NCBI GenBank assembly: GCA_035649495.1
Contig: DASRJL010000036.1
Span: forward strand, 13,413 to 77,412
DNA from: SG8-41 sp035649495
GTDB lineage: Bacteria > Pseudomonadota > Gammaproteobacteria > Burkholderiales > SG8-41
DNA length: 64,000 nucleotides
Direction: 5' to 3'
The position numbers and the translations under genes were made by a program. Positions 24,232-32,712 of this stretch are shown here, piece after piece (position 1 is the first letter of the stretch; every line of letters begins with the position of its first letter). The notes below the pieces were generated by a model that did not search any database, was not told the DNA's origin, and saw only the letters and a list, made by a program, of their open reading frames with translations.

Positions 24232-25338
24232 ATGCGAGTTGTGATTTGCGGCGGCGGCGTGATCGGAGCTTGCACCGCCTACTTCCTGGCGCGGCGCGGC
24301 GTCGAAGTCACGGTCGTCGAACGAACGGAGGTAGCGTGCGCGGCTTCCGGCAAAGCGGGCGGCTTTCTGGCCCGCGACTGGTGCGTCGGCAGTCCGCTCG
24401 ATGCCCTGGCGCGCCGCAGCTTCGCCCTGCATGCCGAGCTTGCCGGTGAGTTGGACGACGACTGGGCTTATCAACGGATGAACGCCTACAGCGGTGCCGT
24501 GGTTCGCGATCGTGACCTGCGCAGACGCACGCCGGCGGCGCTCGATTGGCTTTCCGAGGGTACGGTCATTTCGCAGCGACTGGGCACGCCCGACACGACG
24601 GCTATCGTCAATCCACGCAAGTTCACCACGGCGATGATGCGGGCGGCGCAGAAGCACGGAGCGCAGGTGCGCGTGGGACAGGTCACGGGCCTGGGGCGCC
24701 GAGGCGCCGAATCGATCGTGAACGGTGTCGAGGTCGATGGGTCCGTCATCGAATCGGATGCAGCCGTTATCGCGATGGGACCGTGGTCGATACTCGCAAC
24801 GGAATGGCTGCCCCTGCCCGCTGTGTTCGGACAGCAAAGCCCGAGCCTGGTCTACGACACCGGGACCGACGTGCCGGCCGACGCGCTCTTCCTCGAATAC
24901 CGGGATGCGTCCGGAGACGAAGTGACTGTCGAAGTGTTCCCCCGCGCCGACGGCAGCACCCACGTCTGCGCCTTTTCCGGCGATGCGCCGCTGCCGCTCG
25001 ACCCGGCGCAAGTCACACCGGAACCGGGAGTGCTCGAACGTCTGCGCTCGGTATGCGAGCGGCTGTCACCGGCGTTCAGCCCGGACCGGATCGTCGCGAA
25101 GCAGGCATGCTTTCGTCCGATTACGCGGGACTACGTGCCGCTGATTGGCCGGGTGCCGCGCATCGCAGGCGCTTACGTCGCCACCGGCCACAACGTCTGG
25201 GGCATCTTGAATGCACCGGCGACCGGAGAGGCCATGGCGGAGCTCATCGTCGACGGCAAGGCACACACCGTCGATCTGGCCCCGTTCGATCCCGTCCGTC
25301 TTCCCCCATTCGACCCGGCGTTGCTGCGGCGAGGCTGA
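24232..25338 (+). CDS. FAD-dependent oxidoreductase, DAO (D-amino-acid oxidase/glycine oxidase) family
   Basis: A 368-aa flavoprotein with the dinucleotide-binding motif VVICGGGVIGACTAYFLARRGVEVTVVER at the N-terminus, AACAASGKAGGFLARDW next to the flavin, and the C-terminal GAYVATGHNVWGILNAPATGEAMAELI that closes the FAD site. The closest group is the FAD-dependent oxidoreductase domain proteins related to sarcosine and glycine oxidases. Likely activity is oxidation of a secondary or primary amine, substrate unknown. A composite repeat cassette begins 16 bp after the stop codon. Confidence 0.87.
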   Translation: MRVVICGGGVIGACTAYFLARRGVEVTVVERTEVACAASGKAGGFLARDWCVGSPLDALARRSFALHAELAGELDDDWAYQRMNAYSGAVVRDRDLRRRTPAALDWLSEGTVISQRLGTPDTTAIVNPRKFTTAMMRAAQKHGAQVRVGQVTGLGRRGAESIVNGVEVDGSVIESDAAVIAMGPWSILATEWLPLPAVFGQQSPSLVYDTGTDVPADALFLEYRDASGDEVTVEVFPRADGSTHVCAFSGDAPLPLDPAQVTPEPGVLERLRSVCERLSPAFSPDRIVAKQACFRPITRDYVPLIGRVPRIAGAYVATGHNVWGILNAPATGEAMAELIVDGKAHTVDLAPFDPVRLPPFDPALLRRG

Positions 25339-25901
25339 TATCCGGCAACACATTCCCCTCCTGCAAATAGGAGAGGTGGCGCGCGTACGCTCGCCGGGGT
25401 GGTCAGGTTAACGGACGAAACTGAGTGTGCTCGCAGCTGGCCGGGTCCTGTCAGGGTGGTCGGCTCTGCCCCCGATCCTCCCGCTGCATCAGGCAATTGA
25501 TTTGGCCATCGCGTTGTCTTGAGGCGGTAACCGGTACCGGCTGCCCGATTCTCTCAGGCGCATGTGGTGTGTGACTTGGCCGTCGCATTTTCTGGAGACC
25601 GCGCCCGGTACTGGAGGATCGGTGTCACTCACCGCCCACCCTGCCACCCGGCTGCTGCTCGGAGGATGGTTACAACGGCACGCATGACCCATGACGCCTG
25701 ACCCCTGACGGGGGTTAAGTGGGCCCGCATTCCGCCCCCGACCACCCGCCCCTGTTGTGCCGCACGGAGTGATGAGGGCGGCACGAGCCGGACGAGGTCG
25801 GGAAACGTCACGTCCGTAGGCGATGTGGAGAGCGGATCGACGACGTTGATTGACCAGCACCAGTCGGCTGCGGAGGACACGAACTCCAGATTTTTATACA
25901 G
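25339..25901. repeat. Composite intergenic cassette, reverse orientation
   Basis: No gene. Bases 25355-25410 are the hairpin/GGGGTGGT element. From about 25430 to 25770 the region matches, in reverse, the cassettes at 28.85, 59.63, 60.64 and 62.49 kb: CAGCTGGCCGGGTCCTGTC, then ...TTGATTTGGCC..., GGTACCGGCTGCCCGATTCTC, CCACCCGGCTGCTGCTCGG, CATGACGCCTGACCCCTGACG, and GTTAAGTGGGCCCGC...CCGCCCC. The remainder up to 25901 has short spurious ORFs only. Confidence 0.75.
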
Positions 25902-25967
25902 CCTCAACGTTGCGCTAACCGGCGCGCGCGCGGCTTGCGCGCGTCCGCGTTGAGCAGCGAGTTAGAC
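25902..25967 (-). other. Integron attC-like site 1 (3' of the cupin cassette)
   Basis: On the minus strand the site opens with GTCTAAC (a perfect RYYYAAC R'' box) and ends with GTTGAGG (GTTRRRY with the last base off). Between them are imperfectly complementary arms, CGCTGCTCAACGCGGACGC and GCGCCGGTTAGCGCAAC. It begins 28 bp past the stop codon of the cupin gene. It is the most degenerate of the three sites. Confidence 0.55.
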
Positions 25968-25994
25968 GTCGCATGTTCCGAACAGAGAGGACAG

Positions 25995-26687
25995 TCAGCG
26001 TTTGCACAAACCCTGCGGTTTCCAATCAGCGGCGGGCACTGTGTGAGGCTTGGACGATTCATGAAGAATGAGTACGAGCGAACGCCGCTCTTCTGTACCA
26101 GTCACCGAGAGTCGCATCGGCTGGCCGCCCGGCACGATCACACCATTCTTATCTCCGGCACGGCCCACCGACTTGCCTTCCGGCGTCTCCAGGCACACTT
26201 CTCCGGCAGCTGTGTACCAGGCCTCCGGGCCGGGATGGCGATGCACTGGCGAATCGAAGCCTGGAGGAAAAATCGCTTCCATATACTGCGCCATATAGCT
26301 TTCGCCCGCGATGACTGGAAGAGGACCGATTTCAGCAACGCGTTCGCCACCAGATGGTTTCCAGCCGGCCGGAGCGACCGTCGTCAGCCAAACCTTTCCA
26401 AGGGACTCCACGACAGTTTCACCAGGGCGCTTGACCGCTTGTGCGGCGCTGCGACTGTCATAGGCATAGAGATGCCAGAATAGGGGCCCGTTGGGGAGTT
26501 GCCCTAGGGGTTCGCTAGCTACAATCCAACATCCGCGGTCTGTAGTCCGCGCGGCAACCGGTTGGCAAGTGGGTTTCCAGACATCTTGCGCAGACGTGTA
26601 GTTGCACACTGACAGTGCGAGAACGGTGAAAACGACGACAACGAAACCCGGACGCCACAGCGGGCGCGCTCCTATCAAGCCATCCAT
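25995..26687 (-). CDS. Secreted cupin-domain protein (integron cassette gene)
   Basis: A 230-aa protein with an N-terminal signal or anchor helix (about residues 14-33, FVVVVFTVLALSVCNYTSAQ). The cupin barrel follows: motif 1 reads PGFDSPVHRHPGPEAWYTAAGEVCLETPEG, with the HxH...E metal ligands, and motif 2 lies around NGVIVPGGQPMRLSV. AGGAGG is 6 bp before the ATG. Substrate is unknown; exported cupins of this type may bind small ligands or act as dioxygenases. It is flanked by attC-like sites at 25902 and 26778, i.e. a complete cassette. Confidence 0.8.
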   Translation of the reverse strand: MDGLIGARPLWRPGFVVVVFTVLALSVCNYTSAQDVWKPTCQPVAARTTDRGCWIVASEPLGQLPNGPLFWHLYAYDSRSAAQAVKRPGETVVESLGKVWLTTVAPAGWKPSGGERVAEIGPLPVIAGESYMAQYMEAIFPPGFDSPVHRHPGPEAWYTAAGEVCLETPEGKSVGRAGDKNGVIVPGGQPMRLSVTGTEERRSLVLILHESSKPHTVPAADWKPQGLCKR

Positions 26688-26777
26688 ATGAGCCTCCTAT
26701 GCATTCACGACGGACACATTCCATACTTTACCGACATCGTGCCAGGCACGGCATCTACCGACTCGTCACTTGGCGAC

Positions 26778-26873
26778 GTCTAACGAGCGCGTTAACCGGT
26801 CGCCGCGGCGCGCAGCGACGCCGGAACCCAGCAGTAGAGTTGTTGGGCGGTCCGGTTCAACGCGGGGTTAGGC
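26778..26873 (-). other. Integron attC site 2 (3' of the GNAT cassette)
   Basis: On the minus strand: R'' GCCTAAC, L'' CCCGCGTTGAACCGG, a 40-50 nt middle, L' CCGGTTAACGCGCTC, R' GTTAGAC. Both core boxes match RYYYAAC and GTTRRRY exactly. The arms pair except for one extra G in L'', the kind of extrahelical base that integron integrases use to recognise the folded strand. It starts 9 bp after the GNAT stop codon. Confidence 0.75.
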
Positions 26874-26881
26874 AGCACGCT

Positions 26882-27337
26882 TCATAGCTCAAGGGTCATG
26901 AATACACTGTTCGGATCGGGTCTGTAGTCGCCGAACGGCTCGCAGTATCTGAAACCAAAACTCTCGTACAGCCGCTGCGCGGGTACGAATGCCTCCATGG
27001 AACCTGTCTCAAGGCTCAAGCGCCTGTAGCCTCGCTCGCGGGCAACGGCAATGATATGCGTCAGCATGGCGCGGCCCGCTCCTCGGCGCCGAAGGGAAAG
27101 GGGTGTCCTCATGGACTTGATCTCGCCATGCTCGGAGTCGATCTCCTTGAGCGCGCCACAGCCCAAGAGAATGGGGCCGTCGCGTACCGTCCAAAACCTG
27201 ACGTCCGATCCCTGGAGTTTGCTGACATCGAGTGCGTGGACGCTCTCGGGCGGTGAGAGCTCATACATGTTGCGAAGATGCTCTTCAAGGAGCTCACGTA
27301 CATCGGGCAGACCAGGATCGTCAACTACGATTTGCAT
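26882..27337 (-). CDS. GNAT-family N-acetyltransferase (integron cassette gene)
   Basis: A 151-aa acetyltransferase: MQIVVDDPGLPDVRELLEEHLRNMYELSPPES at the front, beta-strands carrying ILLGCGALKEI and HGEIKSMRTPLSLRRRGAGRAML (the acetyl-CoA pyrophosphate-binding R-x-x-G-x-G/A loop), and YRRLSLETGSMEAFVPAQRLYESFGFRYCEPFGDY. Acceptor unknown; GNAT genes are among the commonest integron cassette cargo and range from antibiotic to amino-acid acetylation. It is bounded by attC sites on both sides. Confidence 0.88.
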   Translation of the reverse strand: MQIVVDDPGLPDVRELLEEHLRNMYELSPPESVHALDVSKLQGSDVRFWTVRDGPILLGCGALKEIDSEHGEIKSMRTPLSLRRRGAGRAMLTHIIAVARERGYRRLSLETGSMEAFVPAQRLYESFGFRYCEPFGDYRPDPNSVFMTLEL

Positions 27338-27361
27338 GGCTGACGCAGGGCAGGTTGTGCT

Positions 27362-27421
27362 GCCTAACCGTTTGAGTTCAGCGGACTGCCGAAGGCAGTC
27401 CGCTGGAGCGAAAGGTTAGCC
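27362..27421 (-). other. Integron attC site 3 (3' of the phosphotransferase cassette)
   Basis: On the minus strand: R'' GGCTAAC (one mismatch), arms CAGCGGACTGCC and GGCAGTCCGCTG forming a perfect 12-bp stem with a tiny loop, and R' GTTAGGC (exact). The 60-bp size is typical. It starts 45 bp after the phosphotransferase stop codon and ends 25 bp before the GNAT start. Confidence 0.72.
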
Positions 27422-27465
27422 ATCTTCATGGCCCGAGGCGGCGCGCGAACACTGCCACGATGGGC

Positions 27466-28476
27466 TCACCGGGTGAGACCTAAGAGCTGCCGCAATTTGC
27501 CGATGACATAGCCTTCCCACCACGCATTGCCGTCGAGCTCGCCTTGGGCGAGGACAAGATGGGTTAGAAAGACTGCACGCAACAACTGAAAGAGCAGGAG
27601 TTGGCGAGCGAAGTCCGAGGGCAGTGGTCGAGTGCTGGCATAGGCCTTGCTGAAGGCCTCTGTCAAACGCAGGTAGTCATGCCGCTCAAGCGAACCGAAC
27701 AGCGCCGAGGCAATGTCGTAGAGGAAATACCCTGAGCCGAGATCCTCGAAATCAAGGAAGGCAACGCCATTGGGCCGAAAGAGGCAATTGCCTGGATGAA
27801 AATCGGCGTGAATGAGGCCATAGCTCAGGAGATCCGGACGCAGCCGACCCATCAGCTCACGGGCTTGCCCCGCGAGTTGAACGAAGCGGCCTGCCGCTTC
27901 GGGTGGGAAGTGGCATCGCAAGTAGGTAGTCATACGTTCAAGGGTGTTACCCGCGCCAGGATCGACGCAGTACTGCTCATCCCAGTGAGGCCGATCGAAC
28001 TCCGGCGGCGGATTGAACGTTGCGCTCTTCGCATGGAGATTGGCACATGCAGCGCCCATTGCGCGGAAGTCGGCGGCACTCATCTCTTCTTCAACGATGT
28101 GCGTTCCGTCGAGCCAGTGGAACACGTTGCACCAACGCGGCTCCGACAGCGACGACACTGAAGCCCGAACTACGAGTTGGCCATCCAAGCTCGCGACTGG
28201 ATCGGGCACCCAGACTCCGGCGATGGATTGCATTGCGCTCAGCCATTGCATCTCAGAGCGTAACCTAGCCGCGCTATGGTGATTGCACGTCACCCGCAAA
28301 ACGAACTGCTGTCCGTCGGACGCTACGACGCGATAGGTCGCATTGTTGAAGTAGCGCAAGTTCTGCAAGCCGGTGGCGGTGATCCCATAGTGTTTGAGCG
28401 CCACCCTTGCCAGCGGCTCTAGCTCAGCAAGCGTAGGCCGATCGGCTGCGGTTGGAAGAGTGGATGGGTCGATCAT
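27466..28476 (-). CDS. APH-family phosphotransferase (integron cassette gene)
   Basis: A kinase-like phosphotransferase. The N-lobe has NNATYRVVASDGQQFVLRVTCNHHS; the catalytic loop is YGLIHADFHPGNCLF (Brenner-type HxDxxxxN), followed by VAFLDFEDLGSGYFLYDIASALFG, carrying the Mg-binding Asp. This is the aminoglycoside/homoserine/choline kinase superfamily; the substrate cannot be called, and aminoglycoside resistance should not be assumed. The frame is open to 28803 (445 aa). I prefer the ATG at 28476 (336 aa), close to the usual family length; an ATG at 28578 preceded by AGGTG is the alternative. attC site 3 follows the stop codon. Confidence 0.8.
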   Translation of the reverse strand: MIDPSTLPTAADRPTLAELEPLARVALKHYGITATGLQNLRYFNNATYRVVASDGQQFVLRVTCNHHSAARLRSEMQWLSAMQSIAGVWVPDPVASLDGQLVVRASVSSLSEPRWCNVFHWLDGTHIVEEEMSAADFRAMGAACANLHAKSATFNPPPEFDRPHWDEQYCVDPGAGNTLERMTTYLRCHFPPEAAGRFVQLAGQARELMGRLRPDLLSYGLIHADFHPGNCLFRPNGVAFLDFEDLGSGYFLYDIASALFGSLERHDYLRLTEAFSKAYASTRPLPSDFARQLLLFQLLRAVFLTHLVLAQGELDGNAWWEGYVIGKLRQLLGLTR

Positions 28477-29320
28477 GCGCGACAGCAAGAAGATTGTTCG
28501 ATGTTGGCCAGACGTTGTGTTTGTCTCAGTGACTTCTGAGATGGCTAACTTTGATATGGAGAGACCGAACTGCTGCATAACTCGGCACCTGCCGCCGTAA
28601 TTTGGTGGCCGTGAATCGTCGATAACCTCTTGTCGAGGCGATGATTCTGCCGTGCTTTCATAGGTTCTACGGACTACTAAATTTCGGTGCAAAGCGGCAT
28701 GGCCGAGTGACGTTAGCATACGCTCGATGCTATTGACCGTCTGATCCTGAAAGAACAGGTCAGTGTCCGGTTGTGGCGCGTTTCCAACCATTGCTCTGCG
28801 CATGAAATGCTGGCGGGTCGCGACTCAAGAAGTGAATTCACAAGGCAGGGCGGGCGGTGGGGGCGGTCTCAGTGGGCCCATCCAAAAGAGAACTGCGTGG
28901 CTCCACCCGCAGCCGGGCGGCGAGCACAACAAGCCCGCAGCGCGGTGAGCCACGTTGCCCAAGCAGCGGCCGGGTGGCGGGATGCCGCAGACTGATCCGT
29001 TCTCCCGGTATTGGTAGATTCCCAGATTACGCGACGCTCAAATCAATTGACCACCGGCGTGTGGAAGAATCGAGCAGCCGGTACCGGGAGAATCGGGCAG
29101 GCAAGGCGTCCCGACAGGACCCGGTCAGCTGCGAGGCAACTGACAATCCTGCCTGGATTCGCGCCTCCGCGGGAATGACGACCATCGACCAGGCAGGCGG
29201 CCGGACATGGCGGCAGGACCCGGCCAGCTGTTCGGCTCGCGAGAAATCGGATCGGGTGCGGGCGACACTCGACGCTGTTTTCCCGTAACATCGACCACAC
29301 ACCCTGCAGGAGGCGCATTC
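28477..29320. repeat. Composite intergenic cassette, forward orientation, with dRS3-like hairpin
   Basis: No convincing gene apart from a possible N-terminal extension of the phosphotransferase up to 28803. From 28849 the sequence reads GGGCGGGCGGTGGGGGCGG...AGTGGGCCCA, then a diverged middle, then CAGCGGCCGGGTGGCGG (28974), CAGACTGATCCGTTCTCCCGG, AATCAATTGACCAC, CCGGGAGAATCGGGCAGGC and GACAGGACCCGGTCAGCTG (to 29130). This matches the cassettes at 59.6-60.0 and 62.5-62.95 kb. Bases 29154-29179 (GATTCGCGCCTCCGCGGGAATGACG) resemble the neisserial dRS3-type ATTCCC-N8-GGGAAT hairpin. GACCCGGCCAGCTG recurs at about 29218. Confidence 0.7.
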
Positions 29321-30166
29321 ATGCTCACCGGCGTGTATTACTTTCCGACCGACTACGGGATCGATATCGCGGAGCTTGCCCGCGCGCTCGAAGAGCGCGG
29401 CTACGATGCGCTGTTTGTCTGCGAACACACGCATATTCCGACGAGCCGTAGAACGCCGTTCCCCGGCGGCGGGGAGCTCCCGAAGAAATACAAGCACACG
29501 CACGATCCGTTCGTCGCACTGTCGTTCGCCGCCGCCGCGACGCGCCGGCTCAAGCTCGGGACGGGCATTTCCCTGATTCCGCAACGCGAGCCGATCGTCA
29601 CCGCCAAATCGGTGGCCAGCCTCGACCAGCTGTCCGAAGGGCGGTTCATCTTTGCGATCGGGGGCGGCTGGAACGTCGACGAGATGGAGAACCACGGCGC
29701 CCGCTATGAAACGCGCTTCAAGCTGCTGCGCGAGCGCGTGCTCGCGATGAAGGCACTGTGGACACAGGAAGAGGCGCAGTTTCACGGCAAGTACGTCAAC
29801 TTCGATCCGGTCTGGATGTACCCCAAGCCGAAGCAGCGCCCGCATCCACCGGTCCTGATCGGCGGCGAGTCCGACCATACGATTAAGCGCGTGCTCGAAT
29901 TCGGTGACGGCTGGTTCCCGCGGCCGCGCAACAAGTGGGAGCCCAGGAGCGCTGTTGCCCGTTTGCATGCTGCGGCCAAAGCGGCGGGGCGCGATCCGGC
30001 CACGCTGCCGATTACGGTGTTCGCCGCTCCGCCGGACCGCGAGAAGCTGGTGCCTTATCGCGAGGCGGGGATTCATCGCGTGCTGTTCGAGGTGCCGGAT
30101 GTAAGTCGCGACGAGATCCTGCGAGTGCTCGACAGGAACGCGCCGTTGATCGCGGAGCTTGCGTGA
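29321..30166 (+). CDS. LLM-class flavin/F420-dependent oxidoreductase
   Basis: A 281-aa luciferase-like TIM-barrel enzyme. The GGAGG ribosome binding site 8 bp before the ATG at 29321 fixes the start, although the frame is open further upstream into repeat DNA. Landmarks are LTGVYYFPTDYGIDIAELARALEERGYDALFVCEHTHIP, KLGTGISLIPQREPIVTAKSVASLDQLSEGRFIFAIGGGWN, and HPPVLIGGESDHTIKRVLEFGDGWFP. It belongs to the F420-type LLM subfamily by pattern, although FMN use is possible. It lies 93 bp upstream of the ThDP enzyme, same strand. Confidence 0.88.
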   Translation: MLTGVYYFPTDYGIDIAELARALEERGYDALFVCEHTHIPTSRRTPFPGGGELPKKYKHTHDPFVALSFAAAATRRLKLGTGISLIPQREPIVTAKSVASLDQLSEGRFIFAIGGGWNVDEMENHGARYETRFKLLRERVLAMKALWTQEEAQFHGKYVNFDPVWMYPKPKQRPHPPVLIGGESDHTIKRVLEFGDGWFPRPRNKWEPRSAVARLHAAAKAAGRDPATLPITVFAAPPDREKLVPYREAGIHRVLFEVPDVSRDEILRVLDRNAPLIAELA

Positions 30167-30259
30167 AGCCCGTCAGCGTACGGGGTGGTGGGAGGAGGTA
30201 GAATGAAGAAAAGGTACTCCGACCCCCACGCATCGCTCTAACCTGAGGGAGTTGCAACC

Positions 30260-31930
30260 GTGACGACTGAAGCCAAACTGCATGTCTACGATGTTCTCGC
30301 CAAGACCTTCATCCAGGAGGGTGTGCGCACCTGTTTTACGCTGATGGGCGATGCGAACATGAACTGGGCGGCGCGATTGGCCCAGCAGGGATGTCGCATG
30401 GTCTACGTCAGGCACGAGCATTGCGCGGTTGCGGCTGGCATGGCCTATGCGCGCAAGACCGGGGAGGTAGGCGTCGCAACGGTCACCTGCGGGCCCGGCG
30501 TCACGCAATTGATCACGGCGCTCCCGGCGGCGGTCCGCGCCCATGTGCCGATGGTGGTCTTTGGCGGCGAGGCGCCGCTCCGGATGGGATGGTACAACCA
30601 GGGGATAGACCAGGCGCCGATGATCAAGGCGACGGGCGCGGACTACCATCCGCTGCATCTGCCCGAGCGTATGCCGATCGGGATTCGCGATGCATTCCTG
30701 CAGGCGCGCCGCGAGCGGCGCCCGGTGGTGCTCGGCATTCCGTTCGATCTCCAGGAGCGGCCCTGGGCCGGACCGGAGAAATTACCGACGCCCTCGTCGG
30801 AACTGCTGCCGCGCCTCGCTCCGATTCCACCGCATCCGGATGACGTGGCGAAGGCAGCACAACTGGTTGCGTCTGCCGAGCGCGTAGTCGTCATGGCCGG
30901 CCTGGGCGCGGTCGAAGCGAAGGCGGGGCCCGCGTGCCGGGCGCTGGCCGCGAAGGCGGGCGGAATCCTGACTACGACGCTGCCCGCGAGGGGACTCTTC
31001 CACGACGACCTGTACTGCGTCGGCATCTCGGGCAGTTTCTCCACCGAGGTCGGCCTCGAGCTGGTGGGGCAGGCCGACCTGGTCATTACGGTCGGCGGCT
31101 CCCTCGCCTACCACGCGGGCGGCGGCGGTCAGCTGTGGCCGAAGGCGAAGATGCTGCATATCGACGTCGATCCCCGGGCGATACGCCAGGGCCAGGAAGT
31201 GGCGCGCAACCACCTGCGCGCCGACGCCAGATTGGGCGTGGAGGCCCTGACGGCGGCCTTGCCGGCGCGCACCTCGACTTGGCGCACCGAGGCGATGGCC
31301 GCGCGCATCCGCGATTCGAAGCCCGACAGCTATAGGTTCGAGATCGAGCCGGGGCTCCTCGACCCGCGCGACGTGGTCGAAGCGCTCGAGGACAAGCTGC
31401 CCGCGGACTGGGAGATGGTGAACTCCTCCGGCCACTGCTCGTGGTTCTTCGCGCAGATGCCGTCGCGCCCGCAGGAGCGGTTCTTCTCGCTCCGCGAGTT
31501 CGGCGCGATCGGCAACGGCATTTCCTTCGGCATGGGCGTAGCGGCAGCCCGCCCGGACCGGCCAGTGGTGCTGTTCGACGGCGACGGCAGCCTGATGATG
31601 CATATCCAGGAGATGGAAACCATCAAACGCCACGGGCTGAAAATGCTGATCATCGTGATGAACGACGGCGCGTACGGTTCCGAAGTGCACAAGCTGCGAT
31701 CGGAGGAGTTGCCCGAGGCGGGGTCGGTGTTCGGCCGACCGGATTTTGCGGCCATCGCGCGTGGGTTCGGCATCGGCGGCAAGACCATAAAGAACCTGAA
31801 TGACGTGCCCAAGGCGCTGGCGGAATTCACCGCAAGCGGCGGCGCCGCCGTCTGGGACTTCCACGTCTCGGACAAGGTCGTGTCGCCGACGATCCGGCGC
31901 TCCCATCCTGGCAAGTACAAGAAGGCCTGA
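30260..31930 (+). CDS. ThDP-dependent acetolactate-synthase/decarboxylase-like enzyme
   Basis: A 556-aa enzyme. The PYR domain carries the activating Glu53 (MVYVRHEHCAVAAGMAYAR) and GVATVTCGPGVTQLITAL. The middle domain (about 190-330) contains ADLVITVGGSLAYH, and the PP domain has FDGDGSLMMHIQEMETI...IVMNDGAYGSEVHKL. It belongs to the acetolactate synthase/benzoylformate decarboxylase/oxalyl-CoA decarboxylase group. It is not accompanied by ilvN/ilvH-type subunits. It follows an LLM oxidoreductase and is one of three such enzymes in the window that share only low similarity, so they probably act on different 2-keto acids. Confidence 0.86.
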   Translation: MTTEAKLHVYDVLAKTFIQEGVRTCFTLMGDANMNWAARLAQQGCRMVYVRHEHCAVAAGMAYARKTGEVGVATVTCGPGVTQLITALPAAVRAHVPMVVFGGEAPLRMGWYNQGIDQAPMIKATGADYHPLHLPERMPIGIRDAFLQARRERRPVVLGIPFDLQERPWAGPEKLPTPSSELLPRLAPIPPHPDDVAKAAQLVASAERVVVMAGLGAVEAKAGPACRALAAKAGGILTTTLPARGLFHDDLYCVGISGSFSTEVGLELVGQADLVITVGGSLAYHAGGGGQLWPKAKMLHIDVDPRAIRQGQEVARNHLRADARLGVEALTAALPARTSTWRTEAMAARIRDSKPDSYRFEIEPGLLDPRDVVEALEDKLPADWEMVNSSGHCSWFFAQMPSRPQERFFSLREFGAIGNGISFGMGVAAARPDRPVVLFDGDGSLMMHIQEMETIKRHGLKMLIIVMNDGAYGSEVHKLRSEELPEAGSVFGRPDFAAIARGFGIGGKTIKNLNDVPKALAEFTASGGAAVWDFHVSDKVVSPTIRRSHPGKYKKA

Positions 31931-31942
31931 TGGCGCCGTCGA

Positions 31943-32467
31943 TCAGCGTTTGAAAAACGCCATTGTCACGCCGAGCAGGATCAGGCCGACCAGCAGCGCC
32001 AGGAAGATCCAGACCACGATCGAGGTGCGGTACTTGACGTCCGGGGTCGCCTCGATGACTTCCTGGTATTCCGGGGCGAAGACGGTGCGGCCCTTCTTCG
32101 AAAGGAAGAGGTACAGAACGTAGGCGTTGATCAGCGTGCCGATCGGAAAGCCGAGAAGGCCAAAGCCCGACAGCACGCAGCCCAGGACCCGCGCCCACGG
32201 CCGCAGCGCGCGAACGCCCCACCCCGCGACAAGCTGCCCTGCGCCAAGGACGAGGAGCAAAATCCCGAAGGCGGGCTCGCCGCCGGCCAGGTTCGCGATC
32301 CCGGCGACCGTCACGCCCACGCCTCCGAGGTAATAGAGGAAGCCGACTGCCTTGATCGAGGTCTCGTGGTTGATGTGCTCGCGCCGCGTCGCCTCTTTCT
32401 CGGGACTCGCCGGGATATCGTCGACGATCGCGGTCGGCGCCGCGTACGGATTGACGGTTTCGCTCAT
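31943..32467 (-). CDS. Multi-pass membrane protein with N-terminal NPYAAP motif
   Basis: A 174-aa protein from the ATG at 32467. It begins MSETVNPYAAPTAIVDD, the NPYxxP opening shared by many small bacterial membrane proteins of unknown function. Four hydrophobic stretches follow (AVGFLYYLGGVGVTVAGIANL, AFGILLLVLGAGQLVAGWGV, VLGCVLSGFGLLGFPIGTLI, SIVVWIFLALLVGLILLGVTM), with a charged loop (FLSKKGRTVFAPEYQEVIEATPDVKYRTS) before the last. No catalytic motif is visible. Convergent with the ThDP gene, 12 bp apart. Confidence 0.75.
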   Translation of the reverse strand: MSETVNPYAAPTAIVDDIPASPEKEATRREHINHETSIKAVGFLYYLGGVGVTVAGIANLAGGEPAFGILLLVLGAGQLVAGWGVRALRPWARVLGCVLSGFGLLGFPIGTLINAYVLYLFLSKKGRTVFAPEYQEVIEATPDVKYRTSIVVWIFLALLVGLILLGVTMAFFKR

Positions 32468-32712
32468 CTGCGCTCCTGCCTTCACGACCAATCTAACATG
32501 TTGCCGGCATAGTGTGCATGACCAGGTCTCGTGGCCACCTCGTGCGCCGCGTGTCAAGGTTTGGCAGCTGCGGCAGCTACCTGCGTGGCACATCTGAGAA
32601 ATTGCTTCCACGAGTGTCGGGATTCTCCTGACATGCCAGCGGCACATGGACGAGCTTCCGGGCACGTGATGTTAAAGTGCGGTATTGCCCACGGGATACC
32701 ATCCGAGAGTCC

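Larger units (their letters stand above)
25902..28476 (-). mobile_element. CALIN-like integron cassette cluster (three cassettes, no integrase)
   Basis: Three consecutive minus-strand genes (phosphotransferase, GNAT acetyltransferase, cupin) are each followed within 9-45 bp of their stop codon by an attC-like site, in the gene-attC polarity of integron cassettes. The genes are unrelated, promoterless-looking and visibly less GC-rich than their neighbours. No intI or attI is recognisable on either side. The boundary at the phosphotransferase 5' end is uncertain; I place it at the preferred start. Confidence 0.65.

Noticed and set aside
27466..28476. Call of aminoglycoside resistance for the cassette phosphotransferase
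   Set aside because: Only superfamily motifs are visible; they do not distinguish aminoglycoside kinases from homoserine, choline or other small-molecule kinases.
28543..28720. Possible further attC site (GGCTAAC at 28543 and GTTAGCA near 28714)
   Set aside because: The spacing of about 175 bp is long, the arms do not pair convincingly, and it would lie inside the possible N-terminal region of the phosphotransferase frame.
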